A DNA stretch of 64,000 nucleotides from Daldinia sp. FL1419 (lineage: Eukaryota > Ascomycota > Sordariomycetes > Xylariales > Hypoxylaceae), in NCBI GenBank assembly GCA_025201765.1, contig MU623344.1:248001-312000 (forward strand), read 5' to 3'. The notes below the pieces were generated by a model. It searched no databases, was not told where the DNA came from, and was given only the letters and a program-made list of their open reading frames with translations. The position numbers and the translations under genes are program-made. This document shows positions 37,686-48,538 of this stretch, in pieces (the first letter of the stretch is position 1; the number at the start of each line of letters is the position of its first letter).

Positions 37686-37980
37686 TCACACCACGGATGC
37701 CTTTAGTGCAGTATTATCTTTGGTGACCTTATCCCATCCCAAGCTTTTCCGCCAGACTCTCTTCTACACATTTTCATCCATCGTAACGGGGTTGCTTTAA
37801 TCCCGATCAAGCAGGGTAAAGTATCCCCTTTCACCGGGGCCAGCGCTGTTGATAGCGAATTCTGCAAGGTCAATACCAGCCTCGGCCGGAATATTAGATT
37901 AACTAGGCGGCGAATCATTGGCATCAAAGGTTTCATGACGAATGCTTGTGTGTATCTCACAGACTGGCCGTTGTGATGCT
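37686..37980 (-). pseudogene. Short-chain dehydrogenase/reductase C-terminal relic
   Basis: One minus-strand frame reads IPAEAGIDLAEFAINSAGPG, then ERGYFTLLDRD, a TAA (37797-37799), SNPVTMDENV, a TAG (37764-37766), KRVWRKSLGWDKVTKDNTAL and a final TGA at 37686-37688. This is the usual end of fungal NAD(P)-dependent SDR proteins (the segment after the catalytic domain up to the RVWEKS-type tail). A second frame just upstream (AFVMKPLMPMIRRL) fits the preceding helix, implying a frameshift as well. Both stops can be restored by a single C in place of T in a CpA context, the RIP signature. The Rossmann and YxxxK parts are absent, so only the 3' end survives. Confidence 0.72.
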
Positions 37981-38933
37981 AGTTGGATAAATGAAGATTC
38001 ACGAGGAAGAGTTGGAAGAACTGCTTTTGTCGTGCCTGTCTTGTCGCTGTATCTCTTCTTCCCCCAACTTGAGAAGTGAACAAGCTTAAGTGCCTCGGTG
38101 TGTTATATGTGTTACACACCACTGATGTAATAGTGGATAGAGACGGTTGGTGTAACAGCCGTTAACGTCCAGAAGAGGCTCGAGGTACAACCAACAAGCT
38201 CATGTTAGGCACATAGGTACCTAGGTAGGTACCTCTTATCAGACGTACCAGAGACCTAAACAGGGGTCCCGTCGTTTTTAGCGCTTCGTTGGTACTAGCT
38301 ACTTTATGTAAAGTTTAGTGATCTGATTCCTGAAGAAATATTATTTGTATAAAATATTGAATTTGGATGGAAATTCTTTAAATATTATATTTTGATATAT
38401 TGATATTATTAGAGGCAACTTGGGTGTAAAAGAAGACCATGTTCAATAAGTTAATAAACTATGCCAAGAAAAAAGGACCAAGTACCTGTAAGTTTCTCCC
38501 AATTCGTCGGAAATAAAATATTCTACAAACGAATAGATTATATAATTACATCTACGATACGAACTACATGAAATGGCGCAATTCTGCTTATGGATTTCGC
38601 TTTTTGATTACTCCATTTTCATGTTTGCATCTTCTTCTGTTTTACATTTGCGAAACATCTCATAGAAAATCGACATATAGGCATTACAGCACCGCCGATT
38701 CACATTACCAACACGTTGGTTTAATTTACCTAACTACCTAGGTACCTATATGGGACATCTACAGAATCGAGATATTTCGGATGATCCCAAGGACCCAATC
38801 ATTGCGTCATCGTTTTGGGAGATTGGATGGGTTTGCTATGAATACCCGTCAAACGACTTAGCAACATCCCGCATTATCTAATAACGGAGCATCTCACACC
38901 CATGCTTAAGTGCACTTTAACCGATCAAACGTT
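37981..38933. other. Spacer with palindromic TACC/GGTA cluster
   Basis: Upstream region of the cystinosin-like gene. It carries a conspicuous TAGGTACCTAGGTAGGTACC palindrome near 38213-38234 and another at about 38733-38751. No coding feature. Confidence 0.55.
38213..38234. repeat. TAGGTACCTAGG-type palindromic repeat
   Basis: One of the clearest copies of a short palindrome made of TACC/GGTA and CCTAGG units that recurs all over the intergenic DNA of this window. Other long copies are near 7078, 32518, 41283, 46995, 57017 and 63564. Confidence 0.8.
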
Positions 38934-39820
38934 ATGGGATTCCTTGAGTTCATATCCGCTCTGTTCGGATGGATATACACGTTAGCGTGGTCGTTATCAT
39001 TTTACTCTCAGCCCTTGCTCAACGTTCGGAGAAAATCAACATCCGGAACCACCGTAGACTTCCCCTTTATCAACACCCTCGGTAAGTTTATTGTGTCCTG
39101 CATAACGCAATTATCGTCGCATTCTAACGCTTCGTAGGCTTTCTTGCCTATCTCATATATAACACTGTATTCTACTCCTCTTCAGCCATTCGCCATCAAT
39201 ATGCTCTGCGAAATAATGGCCACACGCCGACTGTCGCGTTTAACGATATCGTCTTTGCTGCCCACGCGTTTATTGTCTGTTCCATCTTAACTACTCAGTA
39301 TTTCTTGCCTGCTCTCTGGGGTTTTGATCGTGCACCTGGTACTCGCCCATCTAGACTTATATTGGGCGTCGCAAGTGGGTCATTTGTCGCCGTTGCCATC
39401 ATCATTCTCGTCGTGCTATCTGCGCCTTCGGATGCGGATCCAAAGACTTCGTGGGCATGGCTAGACGTAATATATACAATTTCGTATGTCAAATTACTCA
39501 TAACTCTTGTTAAGTATGCGCCGCAGCTAGTATACAACTTCAAGAATCACAGCACGAAAGGATGGAGCATTTGGCAGATATTGCTAGATTTTGTGGGTGG
39601 CATATTAAGTATCGCGCAGTTGATGATAGATTCTTGGCTGCAAGGCGATTGGTCTGGAGTTACCGGTAACCCGGTCAAGTTTGCTCTGGGAAACGTCAGC
39701 ATGCTCTATGACCTCGTGTTCATGACCCAACACTATATCCTTTACCGCGAAGATAATTCAGCGAAGGATGGCGAGGCAGATTCGCTTCTTGAGAGGGGCG
39801 ATAGTCGAAGATTAGACTAA
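38934..39820 (+). CDS. Cystinosin/Ers1-like PQ-loop transporter
   Basis: A lysosomal/vacuolar membrane cystine-proton symporter homologue of 276 residues. Exons are 38934-39081 and 39138-39820; the 56-nt intron has GTAAGT and CTAAC and splits a conserved Gly codon. The start is the ATG giving MGFLEFISALFGW, the first in the frame. Seven hydrophobic segments are readable. The first PQ-loop lies around residues 15-50 (LSFYSQPLLNVRRKST; here SQP instead of YPQ), the second around 190-225 (VKYAPQLVYNFKNHST, the canonical PQ). The segment SIWQILLDFVGGILSIAQL follows as in cystinosins. The C-terminus is charged and short. Transport of cystine is inferred from the family. The gene stands alone at the right edge of the gene-poor block. 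Confidence 0.9.
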
Positions 39821-41282
39821 GCCTGTGATGGACGGGGCACAAAGGAAAGCGCCATACGGTCTCTTAAACCGAGTATGTTCAGTGGTGACCTACTAAAACT
39901 AACGTAGTCGTCTTAGATCATAGTGGCTATAGGCATTACGGGGGCCTTACGGTCGTCGATGCATAGATACCTCCTAGATATTTTCTTAGGGGCTTGCAAA
40001 GATAATAATACTTGCCATTATAGATGACTTAACCGATAGAAAGGCGAGCTGGAGACTATGAAAAGGCTAGTGAATAATAAATGGTTACATGGTGGGAAAA
40101 CCCTGTCTAACCCGGTCGGCAAGGCCGAAAGTCGGGTTGGACTGATCAACTCTAGTTGAAAATCAAAGAACGTAATCGATCCAGTTTGAGTCTCTAGGTC
40201 TAGGAGAATATTTGCTCTTGCCGATGATCCCGAGAAAGTTTGGGCGATCTGCTGTTACATATTACTAGCAGCAAGAGACAATGTAGAGTTAGTTTGAGTA
40301 AAAGGACAGAGATCTGCACTTTGCCTCTGCACTGGAAATTGCGCGGCAGGTGAAGATAATGCTAGATTTTTTTTTATACGCAGAATACTTAAAAGTCAAC
40401 AGCTATGAAGTGCAGTCCTTAAAATTAGCAAGGGCCTCACTGGTTAAGAATCTAAGACCGTTACAGCTAGGCTACTGGAGCATAAATTATTGATTCTGGA
40501 ATCCATGGTTGACAATATTTAGTTGGGCTATATACACCAGAAAGACCTCAGGGATGTTTTTTATTACAGGTTTCACTTTTCTAAGTCGTCAGATCGACCT
40601 AGTACGAAAGGAAGCCAGGCGACAAAATTAGCATCAAGACATTCAAAGCCTATGAGTCTATTGAAGTATTCCTCCCAGCATATCATAATGCATAGGAGCA
40701 AATGAAACTATAATTGTCTTTCTTCATTGAGTACCTCTTATACGTTACCTTACAATCTCTCTTTGTTTTGTTTTCCAAAAGCATTTCTGCCGGGCTTGCT
40801 AGATGTCTTTTCGTCTGCAACAAACTGTACAATAGATGAGGCAAACAGTATGAGGCGGCGGCTGAAAAAAAATGGATCTAGACCCTGACATTCGCACTTT
40901 TATAACAGGCAAACTAAGAGGTAAGTAAACAGGCCTTGACATATTATGATACGGATCAGCCGCTAGAATACTGTATCAGCGCGAGATGCTCTTTCGGGAC
41001 TTGTAATCCGGGTTATGTACATGTTATTAGGTGCGTGTTGTTCCACATCATGATCAAATTTTTGGAGGTTTGAATTTTGAAATTCGGCCATCTGTAAAAG
41101 CTGAAATTGCTCGATTGGTTGGTTCAATGCAAATGCCGTGTCTAGGGTAGCTTAAATATCCCTGTTGTATTGATAAGTGCTACATTTTGACACGTGAAAC
41201 AAGCTAGATGTGTAACACGCGAAAGTACGTAAACAGGGACAAGATGATGGAAAATGGAGGATCCCCTTTCAGAACGTCAATG

Positions 41283-41310
41283 GGTACCTACCAAGGTAGG
41301 TACCTAGATA
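41283..41310. repeat. TACC/GGTA palindromic repeat
   Basis: Two arms of GGTACCTA/TAGGTACC type are separated by a short loop, part of the dispersed intergenic palindrome family. Confidence 0.7.
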
Positions 41311-41916
41311 CTTGCCTATGTACAGCCTATTAGCCCCAGATTTCAGTTGAACGAGACTAAACCAGACTTGTGTTAATTACCCCGGATAGCTGCAGCTGCC
41401 AGTTGGGCGCCCTCGTTACGAAAAAAAAAATAAGTCAAGTAACAAACATAGGTAGTTACTCTTTATTTCAATTCCTTCTTCAACTTGCATAAAAGGAATA
41501 AAATTAAAGAAAGACATTATGAGATTTGATGCACCTAGAACCCTAACAGAAGAAAAAAAGAAAAAAAGAAAAAAAGGAACTGCAAAAATGTCTTTTGCAA
41601 GGAAAATTTGAAGTCAGATGAATATATGTATATTGTTGGCTTTGGAAAAGTTTCCTGGCCATTGGCCCTACGTAACAGTGTGAGTATACCTAGCGTATGT
41701 ACCTAAGAACCGAACAGTGGATACCTCGCATACATGCTCATATGTCCTATTAAGACTGCCAAGTTGCAAGGGGATGAAATGACGACCCCGAATGCTCATT
41801 CCTCCCATGTACATACTTGCATACCTACTTCCTCCTCAAAGGTACTAAACGTCCTTTAAGGTAGCAAGAGCCTAGACCGTGAATTTGGCTGCAGTCATCT
41901 CAGCCGTCTCAGCGCC

Positions 41917-41950
41917 CACTTTACCACTTTACCACTTTATCACTTTATCA
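41917..41950. repeat. CCACTTTA/TCACTTTA tandem repeat
   Basis: About four head-to-tail copies of an 8-9-nt unit with one C to T drift, in non-coding DNA. Confidence 0.75.
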
Positions 41951-42281
41951 TTCCGTCACTCCTAATCTGGAATATCGCAATTGAGTAATGCAGGCACGCC
42001 ACATTCTTCGATGACTGTAACGCGGAAAAAAAGATAAGAAAAAAAAAGCAAAGGCGACGAGCAATCAGCGGTCACAGGAAAGACGTGTTCACAATTCACT
42101 CAATTTGACGAGAAAACAAAAGCAAAAAAGGAATCAATTCCACGACTTATTTGTTTCGCCCGTTTATATAACAATTTTAGGTATTTTGCTTTACCTAGAT
42201 TGGGTATATGATCACAGCCTACCTTTTTCCTTCTTCTCAGCTTGTACAGCAACCATAACAACCATCTTCTAACCAAAGAAG

Positions 42282-43946
42282 ATGTGTCGCTTTTTGGTAT
42301 TATACCCTACCACTCGATTGCATAAATAATAGGAGAATCCTTAGTTGACATTCTACTCTAGGTCTATCGAGGCAGTGACGAAATCCTGCTCTCCAAGTTA
42401 ATCCTTGACCCAAAGCATTCGATTCTCAAACAATCATTCGACTCTAGGCTACGGTTGGTAAGTAAATCACATTGCCTAGGCGGTTATTTAACCTATGACC
42501 TACCTAGGTAGACGAGAATTACGTACCAAATAAAGCAAGACTAACCTTTCCCGATTATATAGGACACGCGACGCGGCCAGAACAATGCGGACGGATTCGG
42601 AATTGGCTTCTATACCGACCCGAAACTAGGCCCCGCTCCCTGCCTCTTTACTTCGACTATTCCAGCTTGGAATTGCACCAATCTCCATCGTATCGCCTCT
42701 AAGACGGCTTCACGACTTGTCTTCGCGCACGTTCGAGCGACCACAGAAGGATCCCTAAGTGAAGATAACTGCCATCCCTTTTGCCATGGGAGTTTAATGT
42801 GGATGCACAATGGGGGCTTGGGAGGCTGGAAGCATATCAAAAGGAGGCTGGGAGAACGATTACACGACAAGTGGTACCTTTGCGTCCAAGGGGGTACTGA
42901 CTCGGAATGGGCATTTGCGCTATTTCTCGATCGTCTTGAGCGGTTGGGCGTTAATCCGAGCTCGGAGCCCAAGAATGGTTTCAATCCGGGTGTGTTGCGA
43001 AAAGCTCTCTTGCAAACGATTGAGATTATCAACGAGCTTACCATGGCCATACCGGAGAGCGTTATTCAAAGCGAGAACGTGGATACTCGGAGCCTATTGA
43101 ATTTTGCGGTGACGGACGGTCACAGCATCATTTGTACAAGATATGTGAGCAGCAAGACCGACGAGGCTGCGAGTTTATACTACTCCTCGGGTACTCAATG
43201 GGAGACCAATGTATCCGCCCCGAATGACCGTGATTATCAGATGGAGCGACGCGATAAAGGCGCTGATATTGTCCTTGTGGCTAGCGAACCCCTTACATTT
43301 GAGCGAGGTACGAGGCTGTTTTGGTGCTCTTACTATGAATTCTACTAACAAGATACTAGAAAACTGGGTTAATGTTCCTACCAATTCCATCCTCACGATT
43401 CACGGCCAAACTGTCATGGTAAACCCGATCATCGACGCCTACTCAGACCGCGATCCATATCATACACGTTCCTCGGCATTTGCACAAACAAAAGGCCTTA
43501 CTACGAACGAGAAGGCAGCTCCTCGCGTTACCAGTCCTTTGCCCACGCCGAATATCGATCTCGAAAGTCAGAAGCGCATTCTTGCTCCGTTAATCCCCGC
43601 CGGTATCGGACGAAGCCGAACGCCGGAAGGACCATCATTGCCAATTCGAAACAAGACACCACTCGCATTTTCAGAGTCTGCCTCCGCCCTATCCGATATT
43701 CGCGCCCCCCCAAGCGATCCTCCCCGTCCTCGCACAGAACCACGTCCGGATCTCGGCAGCAAACTTCCCTCGCAAGGAAATATCAAAAGGAAGAGGCGTT
43801 CGCTCAATATTGGAGAGGTTCCTCACCCCGCCGATCATCAAATTGATACGGAGTTGCCCCCGGACAGTCCCACGCCGAGTTCTTCCAGAGCCCCTGATTA
43901 TACTACGTCAGAGAAAGCAGCTCGCGTCCTTGGAATGGCTCTTTAA
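42282..43946 (+). CDS. DUG3: Glutamine amidotransferase subunit of glutathione degradosome
   Basis: The cytosolic class II amidotransferase-like subunit that, with Dug2, cleaves the gamma-glutamyl bond of glutathione; 480 residues. Exons are 42282-42296 (only 15 nt, MCRFL), 42362-42457, 42563-43307 and 43360-43946; all phases fit. The start is fixed by Cys2, the N-terminal nucleophile of this enzyme class. Family blocks follow in order: SDEILLSKLILDPKHSIL, QSFDSRLRL, ADGFGIGFY, LVFAHVRATTEGSLSEDNCH, MWMHNGGLGGW, GGTDSEWAFALFLD, LLNFAVTDGHSI, SSKTDEAASLYYSSG, VLVASEPLTFE and VPTNSILTIHGQT. The last 150 residues are Pro/Ser-rich and not catalytic, longer than yeast Dug3. Dug2 is not in the window. 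Confidence 0.94.
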
Positions 43947-44480
43947 TATAAGTCTTTTACAGCAACATCCAGCTTGATTTCTACAGTTATGCTTTCTTAA
44001 CGTTTCGCATCATGACGGGGGTGGTCTTAACATAGATTTTTCAAGTTCCGCAACTGATGAGAATGACATAAAAAGGGGCCCGGAACAGCAAGGCGTTTCT
44101 GGCTGCGGTGTTTTCTTTGTTTTCTTAAATGAGAAGCTTGGTGCGTGTAGCATGGCAATGAGAGTTGACTGCCAAATCCCATACCCAATAATAAATTCGC
44201 ATTAACTCCCCACCTCAAACTGGTTTTTTCTTTTTCGTCTGGGATTTATTAATGGAGGTAGGTTAATTATTGGTGATATAAAAATAATTCGATTAAAGTA
44301 CGAAACGAGTATTGATAAATGTGCATAATTTGACCACCACCAAAATAGCAGTCCCTAAAGCCTCAAATATATTTTCACCCTCACCATTCATTCATCCCTC
44401 CGTCTCGTTTAACAGACACCAATTCTATAATCATCCTGATAGTTTTCCCAATTCATCCCAAACCGAAATTCGTCGTTCAC
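43947..44480. other. Convergent 3' flanks
   Basis: Spacer between DUG3 (+) and the rhodopsin-like gene (-). No additional feature was found. Confidence 0.55.
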
Positions 44481-46192
44481 TTATATCGAGGATACAGTAC
44501 CAATTCGGACGGATCTTGTCAAGGCTCGCGGCACTATGGGCTTGGTCTGAGCATATTCGGTAGATTCCCAAATCTGTTCTTCGCTGGCACGATATGTTAC
44601 GTCTAGATCGGAGAACCTGGCGTTATTTACGGCCGCCGGCTCCGATGTGATGTGTACTTCTTTATCCACAACGATTCCCCTGCAAGGCAAATCTAACCCG
44701 ATGCCATGCTGCGTTAGACTACGGCTGATGGATAGCGTGCCCTCGCTGCTATCCCAGGCGCCGTTGTTCCGGCTTATGATGGTGTTTCGTCCTTGTGACG
44801 ATTCCGCGTAGCGCTTAAGCGAGCACCCGGGCGGATACGTCGTGGATCGAGTTGGCGTGCCGTTACGGGCCAGGTGATATCCCCGTTGCTTGTCCAAGCT
44901 GCTTAATCGTTGGCTGTTTTTCGTAGTCATCGCAGCGGTCAAGCCGAGCTTCCTGGCGCATTTGCGAAGCCAGGGATGTAAGATTGGTAAGTTCGTCACA
45001 GCGATGGCGACGAAGGTCTCACGACATGCCCACGCGCTCCCTGACTCAACCACACCGGGGCCGGCCTATTCCAAGCACATGGTTAGCTTTAAGGAGAATC
45101 TTACAAAAAAAATCAAATAAAAAAAATCAAAAGCTAGACGGTTTTATACGACGCAAGCGATATCTACAATAAGGATTAACGTACCTGCAGAATGATGACG
45201 GCTCGGATTAGACCCATGGCCATGGACCAGATTGCGCCGCTGAACAGGGCAATCAAAGTGAACTTCCTCTTCCGAGAAATGCTGATCTTCCAAAAAAGCT
45301 ACGAAGTTTCTAGTCAGCGACACCAGCAATTGCCTAACGGACACCCTAGACAAGGAATTGGCATACTGGAAGAGGAATGGAAAGGAGATATATATTTATG
45401 AAAATTGTTGGTATCATTACTACGAAAACGTCGGGTCTCGAGACGGCCGGTTGACAGGAATCTAGTTTAATGGTTAAAGTTGCGCTCCACCACCTATCAG
45501 GCGTGAAGATGAAGCATGATAGGTACTCACTTCCAGGGTTTGGTGTTATTTGCCAGAATTTAGATATCGGCCAGCAGGATAAGAGGATGGTTAATGCGGC
45601 TGCGACGTACGTAGTTCCTAGGAGAATGTATGCGATATAGAGGCGTTGCTGGAGGAATGGCAAGCCCGAACTTTAGAATATCTCTTTCTTAGTATCGGGA
45701 GTGGAATATCGGGAGTGGAATATCGAGAGAGTAAGTTCAGGACTTACGTTAGTCGTGAGTAAAAAACAGCAACGCAGACTTTAAGTGCCCAAAGAATAAA
45801 GGCGTAGAATGACCACAGCATTATTTGAGCCCGGGATCCTGATTGTCTATCCGAGTACTCTTCCGAAGACGGGCTGATCGTAGAGCGTTCCTCATCGCTC
45901 ATCGCGTTTGTTAAGCCATGCATCCTCCCAATCACAAAATATGCCGTCACAGTCGTCACGGCGAAGATAGCCTAGATTTCCAAAAAAAATCATATTTTCA
46001 TTAGCCAACTGTCCTATAGGCGGGCCGGCTCTGGCCTTACTGCTCTCGCATACTTACGCCTACGATAGGCATGAGGTAGTCGTCGAGTTGCCATTTCGAT
46101 GGTCCGGTATGCACCCATCTTACATACACACGGAGTGTGATGATGATGGCTCCCGCCACCATGAGCGAGAACTGTTCTGTCATTAACGGCAT
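44481..46192 (-). CDS. Fungal rhodopsin-like (SAT4 family) 7-TM protein
   Basis: An integral membrane protein of the large fungal rhodopsin-domain family (PF20684 as I know it), 430 residues, function generally unknown. Six exons in transcription order: 46192-46058, 45971-45748, 45670-45531, 45461-45367, 45298-45185 and 45065-44481. Donors are GTAAGT, GTAAGT, GTGAGT, GTATGC and GTACGT. All joins fall in family-conserved places: WQLDDYLMPIVG then AIFAVTT; FYSRLT then the next helix; TPNPGN then SCQPAVS; SIPLP then LFWKISISRKRK; and AGPGVVESGSAWACRETFVA. It has the Cys of the SCQPA motif and the WxCRExFVA motif after helix 7. The C-terminal tail (about 150 residues) is hydrophilic and Ser/Thr/Arg-rich. 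No retinal-binding Lys is expected in this family. A second member lies at 61848-63087. Confidence 0.88.
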
Positions 46193-48538
46193 TCCGAATG
46201 CCCAAGAGCGATGGCTCTAATCTTGACTGCGCTCCAAACTTCCCATGTATAGTATGGTGTGGACCATACTAAATAAAGAAGGCAAGGTAATCATTCGTAA
46301 GTGACCTTTAATGGCACCACAGCTAATAAGGCTATTGTTATTCTCCATCCCTATTCCCAACGCTGGGGGATGTCGTACGAGACTACCATTCCACAGGAAC
46401 ACAGATAACCATACCACATGTCTATCTTCAAATCCAGTACCCCTGTTATATGCCTAACATATACAAACTCTACACCACTAACATCACACCTCGACTCGCA
46501 TCTAAGATGGATGTAGATAACGTGTCAGATCCTACGAGATAACCGAACAACGAGAGTTCACACCAATGCAAGTAATGTAAATGAGGAACCCAGGTTCACC
46601 CACTCCCTTACATAGGTACCTGGGTAAGTAATCTATAGTCCACCCTGGGGTTAACCCGAGGGCTGCTTGCAATATACCACGATCCGAATAAACTTTCACG
46701 CTGCACTGGCATGTATCTTTACGTACGAACATCTGATTCCAGGCGGGGGTAGTCACGGAAAAACGAATCGTTCCTTTGTTACTAAATAGACCACCCTAGA
46801 TAAACAATCCGTATGCTCGCCAACTAAAACGCCAGGATGGAAATATCCGCAATAGCAACTGCTTCCATTACACGGAGGCTAGATTCCAAGTCGCGTGGTC
46901 GGCTGGCTTCCGACGGGTCGAAGGGAGACATGCTACACGCTATTTACCAGGGCCCGGGTTTTGTTTGCTACGGAAAGGTCGTTTGCTCGATATATACCTA
47001 GATAGGTAGGTACCTACCTATATATGTACGCCACATGGAGACGGGGAACAGCGCCGAGTTATACGCCCGAGTGTTCCGCGCTTCCGGTATAACCCCCTTG
47101 CGTCGCGGTATATTACAGATGTAGGAGAAGCGAGCTAGATCGTTCCATGCGAAGCCGAAGTTACTTGCGGAGAAATATATTGCCAATTCTTACCAATATT
47201 GATATTAATAATTTTTTTTCCTTTCCTCTCTTCGTTCCCAAGTACTCGGGGGACATAACAGCTTTATCTCCGGTTCATATCCCGGTACACCCGACGTATA
47301 ATCTCTGAAATATGTGCAACAAGAATCTGAGACTGATCATGTATCCCCTCTATTTATCTTGATCCATTTCTGGGCTTTTTCTTTTTCGCTATATTCTCCG
47401 GATCCCGGTTATAAGTCTGCCACAGTTAATATATCCCCGCGTATACAATGATCTACCTCCCTCTCGTGGACTACCTGAGGTGGCTTCCCGCAAGATAGCA
47501 GACGCGAGCATGCTGGCGCGAGCACGGCAACGATAGGGGAGAACATGTGATATTCCTAGAGGTTATAATGTCACAGCGGCCCTCTTAATGGTTCAATGCT
47601 ACTTCTGCATGCATACTATCTTGCCTTTGTAGCCCACCACGTGCTGGCAATACCACCCAGTGCGCAAGTGGGGGGTAATCGACATCCAAGCTACCTCGTG
47701 ATTCACTTGCGATCGTTCAACGCGGGCCTATTTATAATATTGCTGCTGTACAACGTTTATACTCGCAATTCTCTTTCATCCATATTCTCTTTCATCCATT
47801 TGGAAACCCCGCGTCTATGACATATTCTTTAGCAAGTTGGTTGCAATATTTCTTTTGCAACGTTATACAATTATATCACCACGCATTTATTGTCTATATT
47901 GCCGAGAATGGCCCACGAATATCGGTTTACGAAAGCGCCAGTTAGATGTTTTGGAAATAGGGTCTGGTAGTAAATATCACGTCTATATCCCGTAGGAATG
48001 CGTGAACGCTCCCCGTGCATTAGGTTAGTTCGTTCTGTAGGGTCGTTGGTAGGGCCACTACTACGTTGTCATGCATGTTCTTCGGCAATGGGCTACTTGG
48101 TAACGCCCATGCATAATGCTCTTGGCTAAACAATTGGCTCTCGTCTAGATGCTGATGGCACTGTTGGCGGTCAAGATATAGCCGGGGACTAGCTGAACAT
48201 ATTGAAAACCGAAAGGGTGGTCGTTAGAAGGTCGATAGGCCAATATCGGCCTAGATTCTTATGCGTTATACTACTCCGGGCGGTGCAGATTTGGGCTGGG
48301 CCCTGGATTCCATTGATATTTACAAGTCAAGATGTACTGGTAGCCTACACTCTAACCGGAATACCGTACCTAGAAATAAGGGTCGTTGAGCGGAGTGGCT
48401 GGGCGATCGACTCAAATGCACCCCGCTCCACATCTTGTCTCTCTTTATGCATATAAGGCTAGCATTCCTTGGCTTGAGGTCTCAGCGATACGGCATTTCC
48501 CTTGTAAGCTTCATCTGAGAACTTGAGTAGGTATTACT
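46193..48538. other. Divergent upstream region, no gene
   Basis: A 2.3-kb region between two divergently transcribed genes (rhodopsin-like, -, and GMC oxidoreductase, +). It carries a TACC/GGTA palindrome at 46995-47024. Open frames near 47596-47820 and 48202-48456 are not protein-like. Confidence 0.55.
46995..47024. repeat. TACC/GGTA palindromic repeat
   Basis: A near-perfect palindrome of TACCTA and TAGGTA units of about 30 nt in the shared upstream region of two divergent genes. Confidence 0.75.

Larger units (their letters stand above)
39821..42281. other. Intergenic between cystinosin homologue and DUG3
   Basis: No gene is supported. It includes a short GC-rich imperfect hairpin at 40109-40138, a TACC/GGTA palindrome at 41283-41310, an A-rich GAAAAAAA repeat near 41550-41577 and a CCACTTTA tandem repeat at about 41917-41950. 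The last few hundred bases must contain the DUG3 promoter. Confidence 0.55.

Noticed and set aside
45671..45747. Direct repeat TATCGGGAGTGGAA in a rhodopsin gene intron
   Set aside because: A two-copy 14-nt duplication inside a well-supported intron needs no further explanation.
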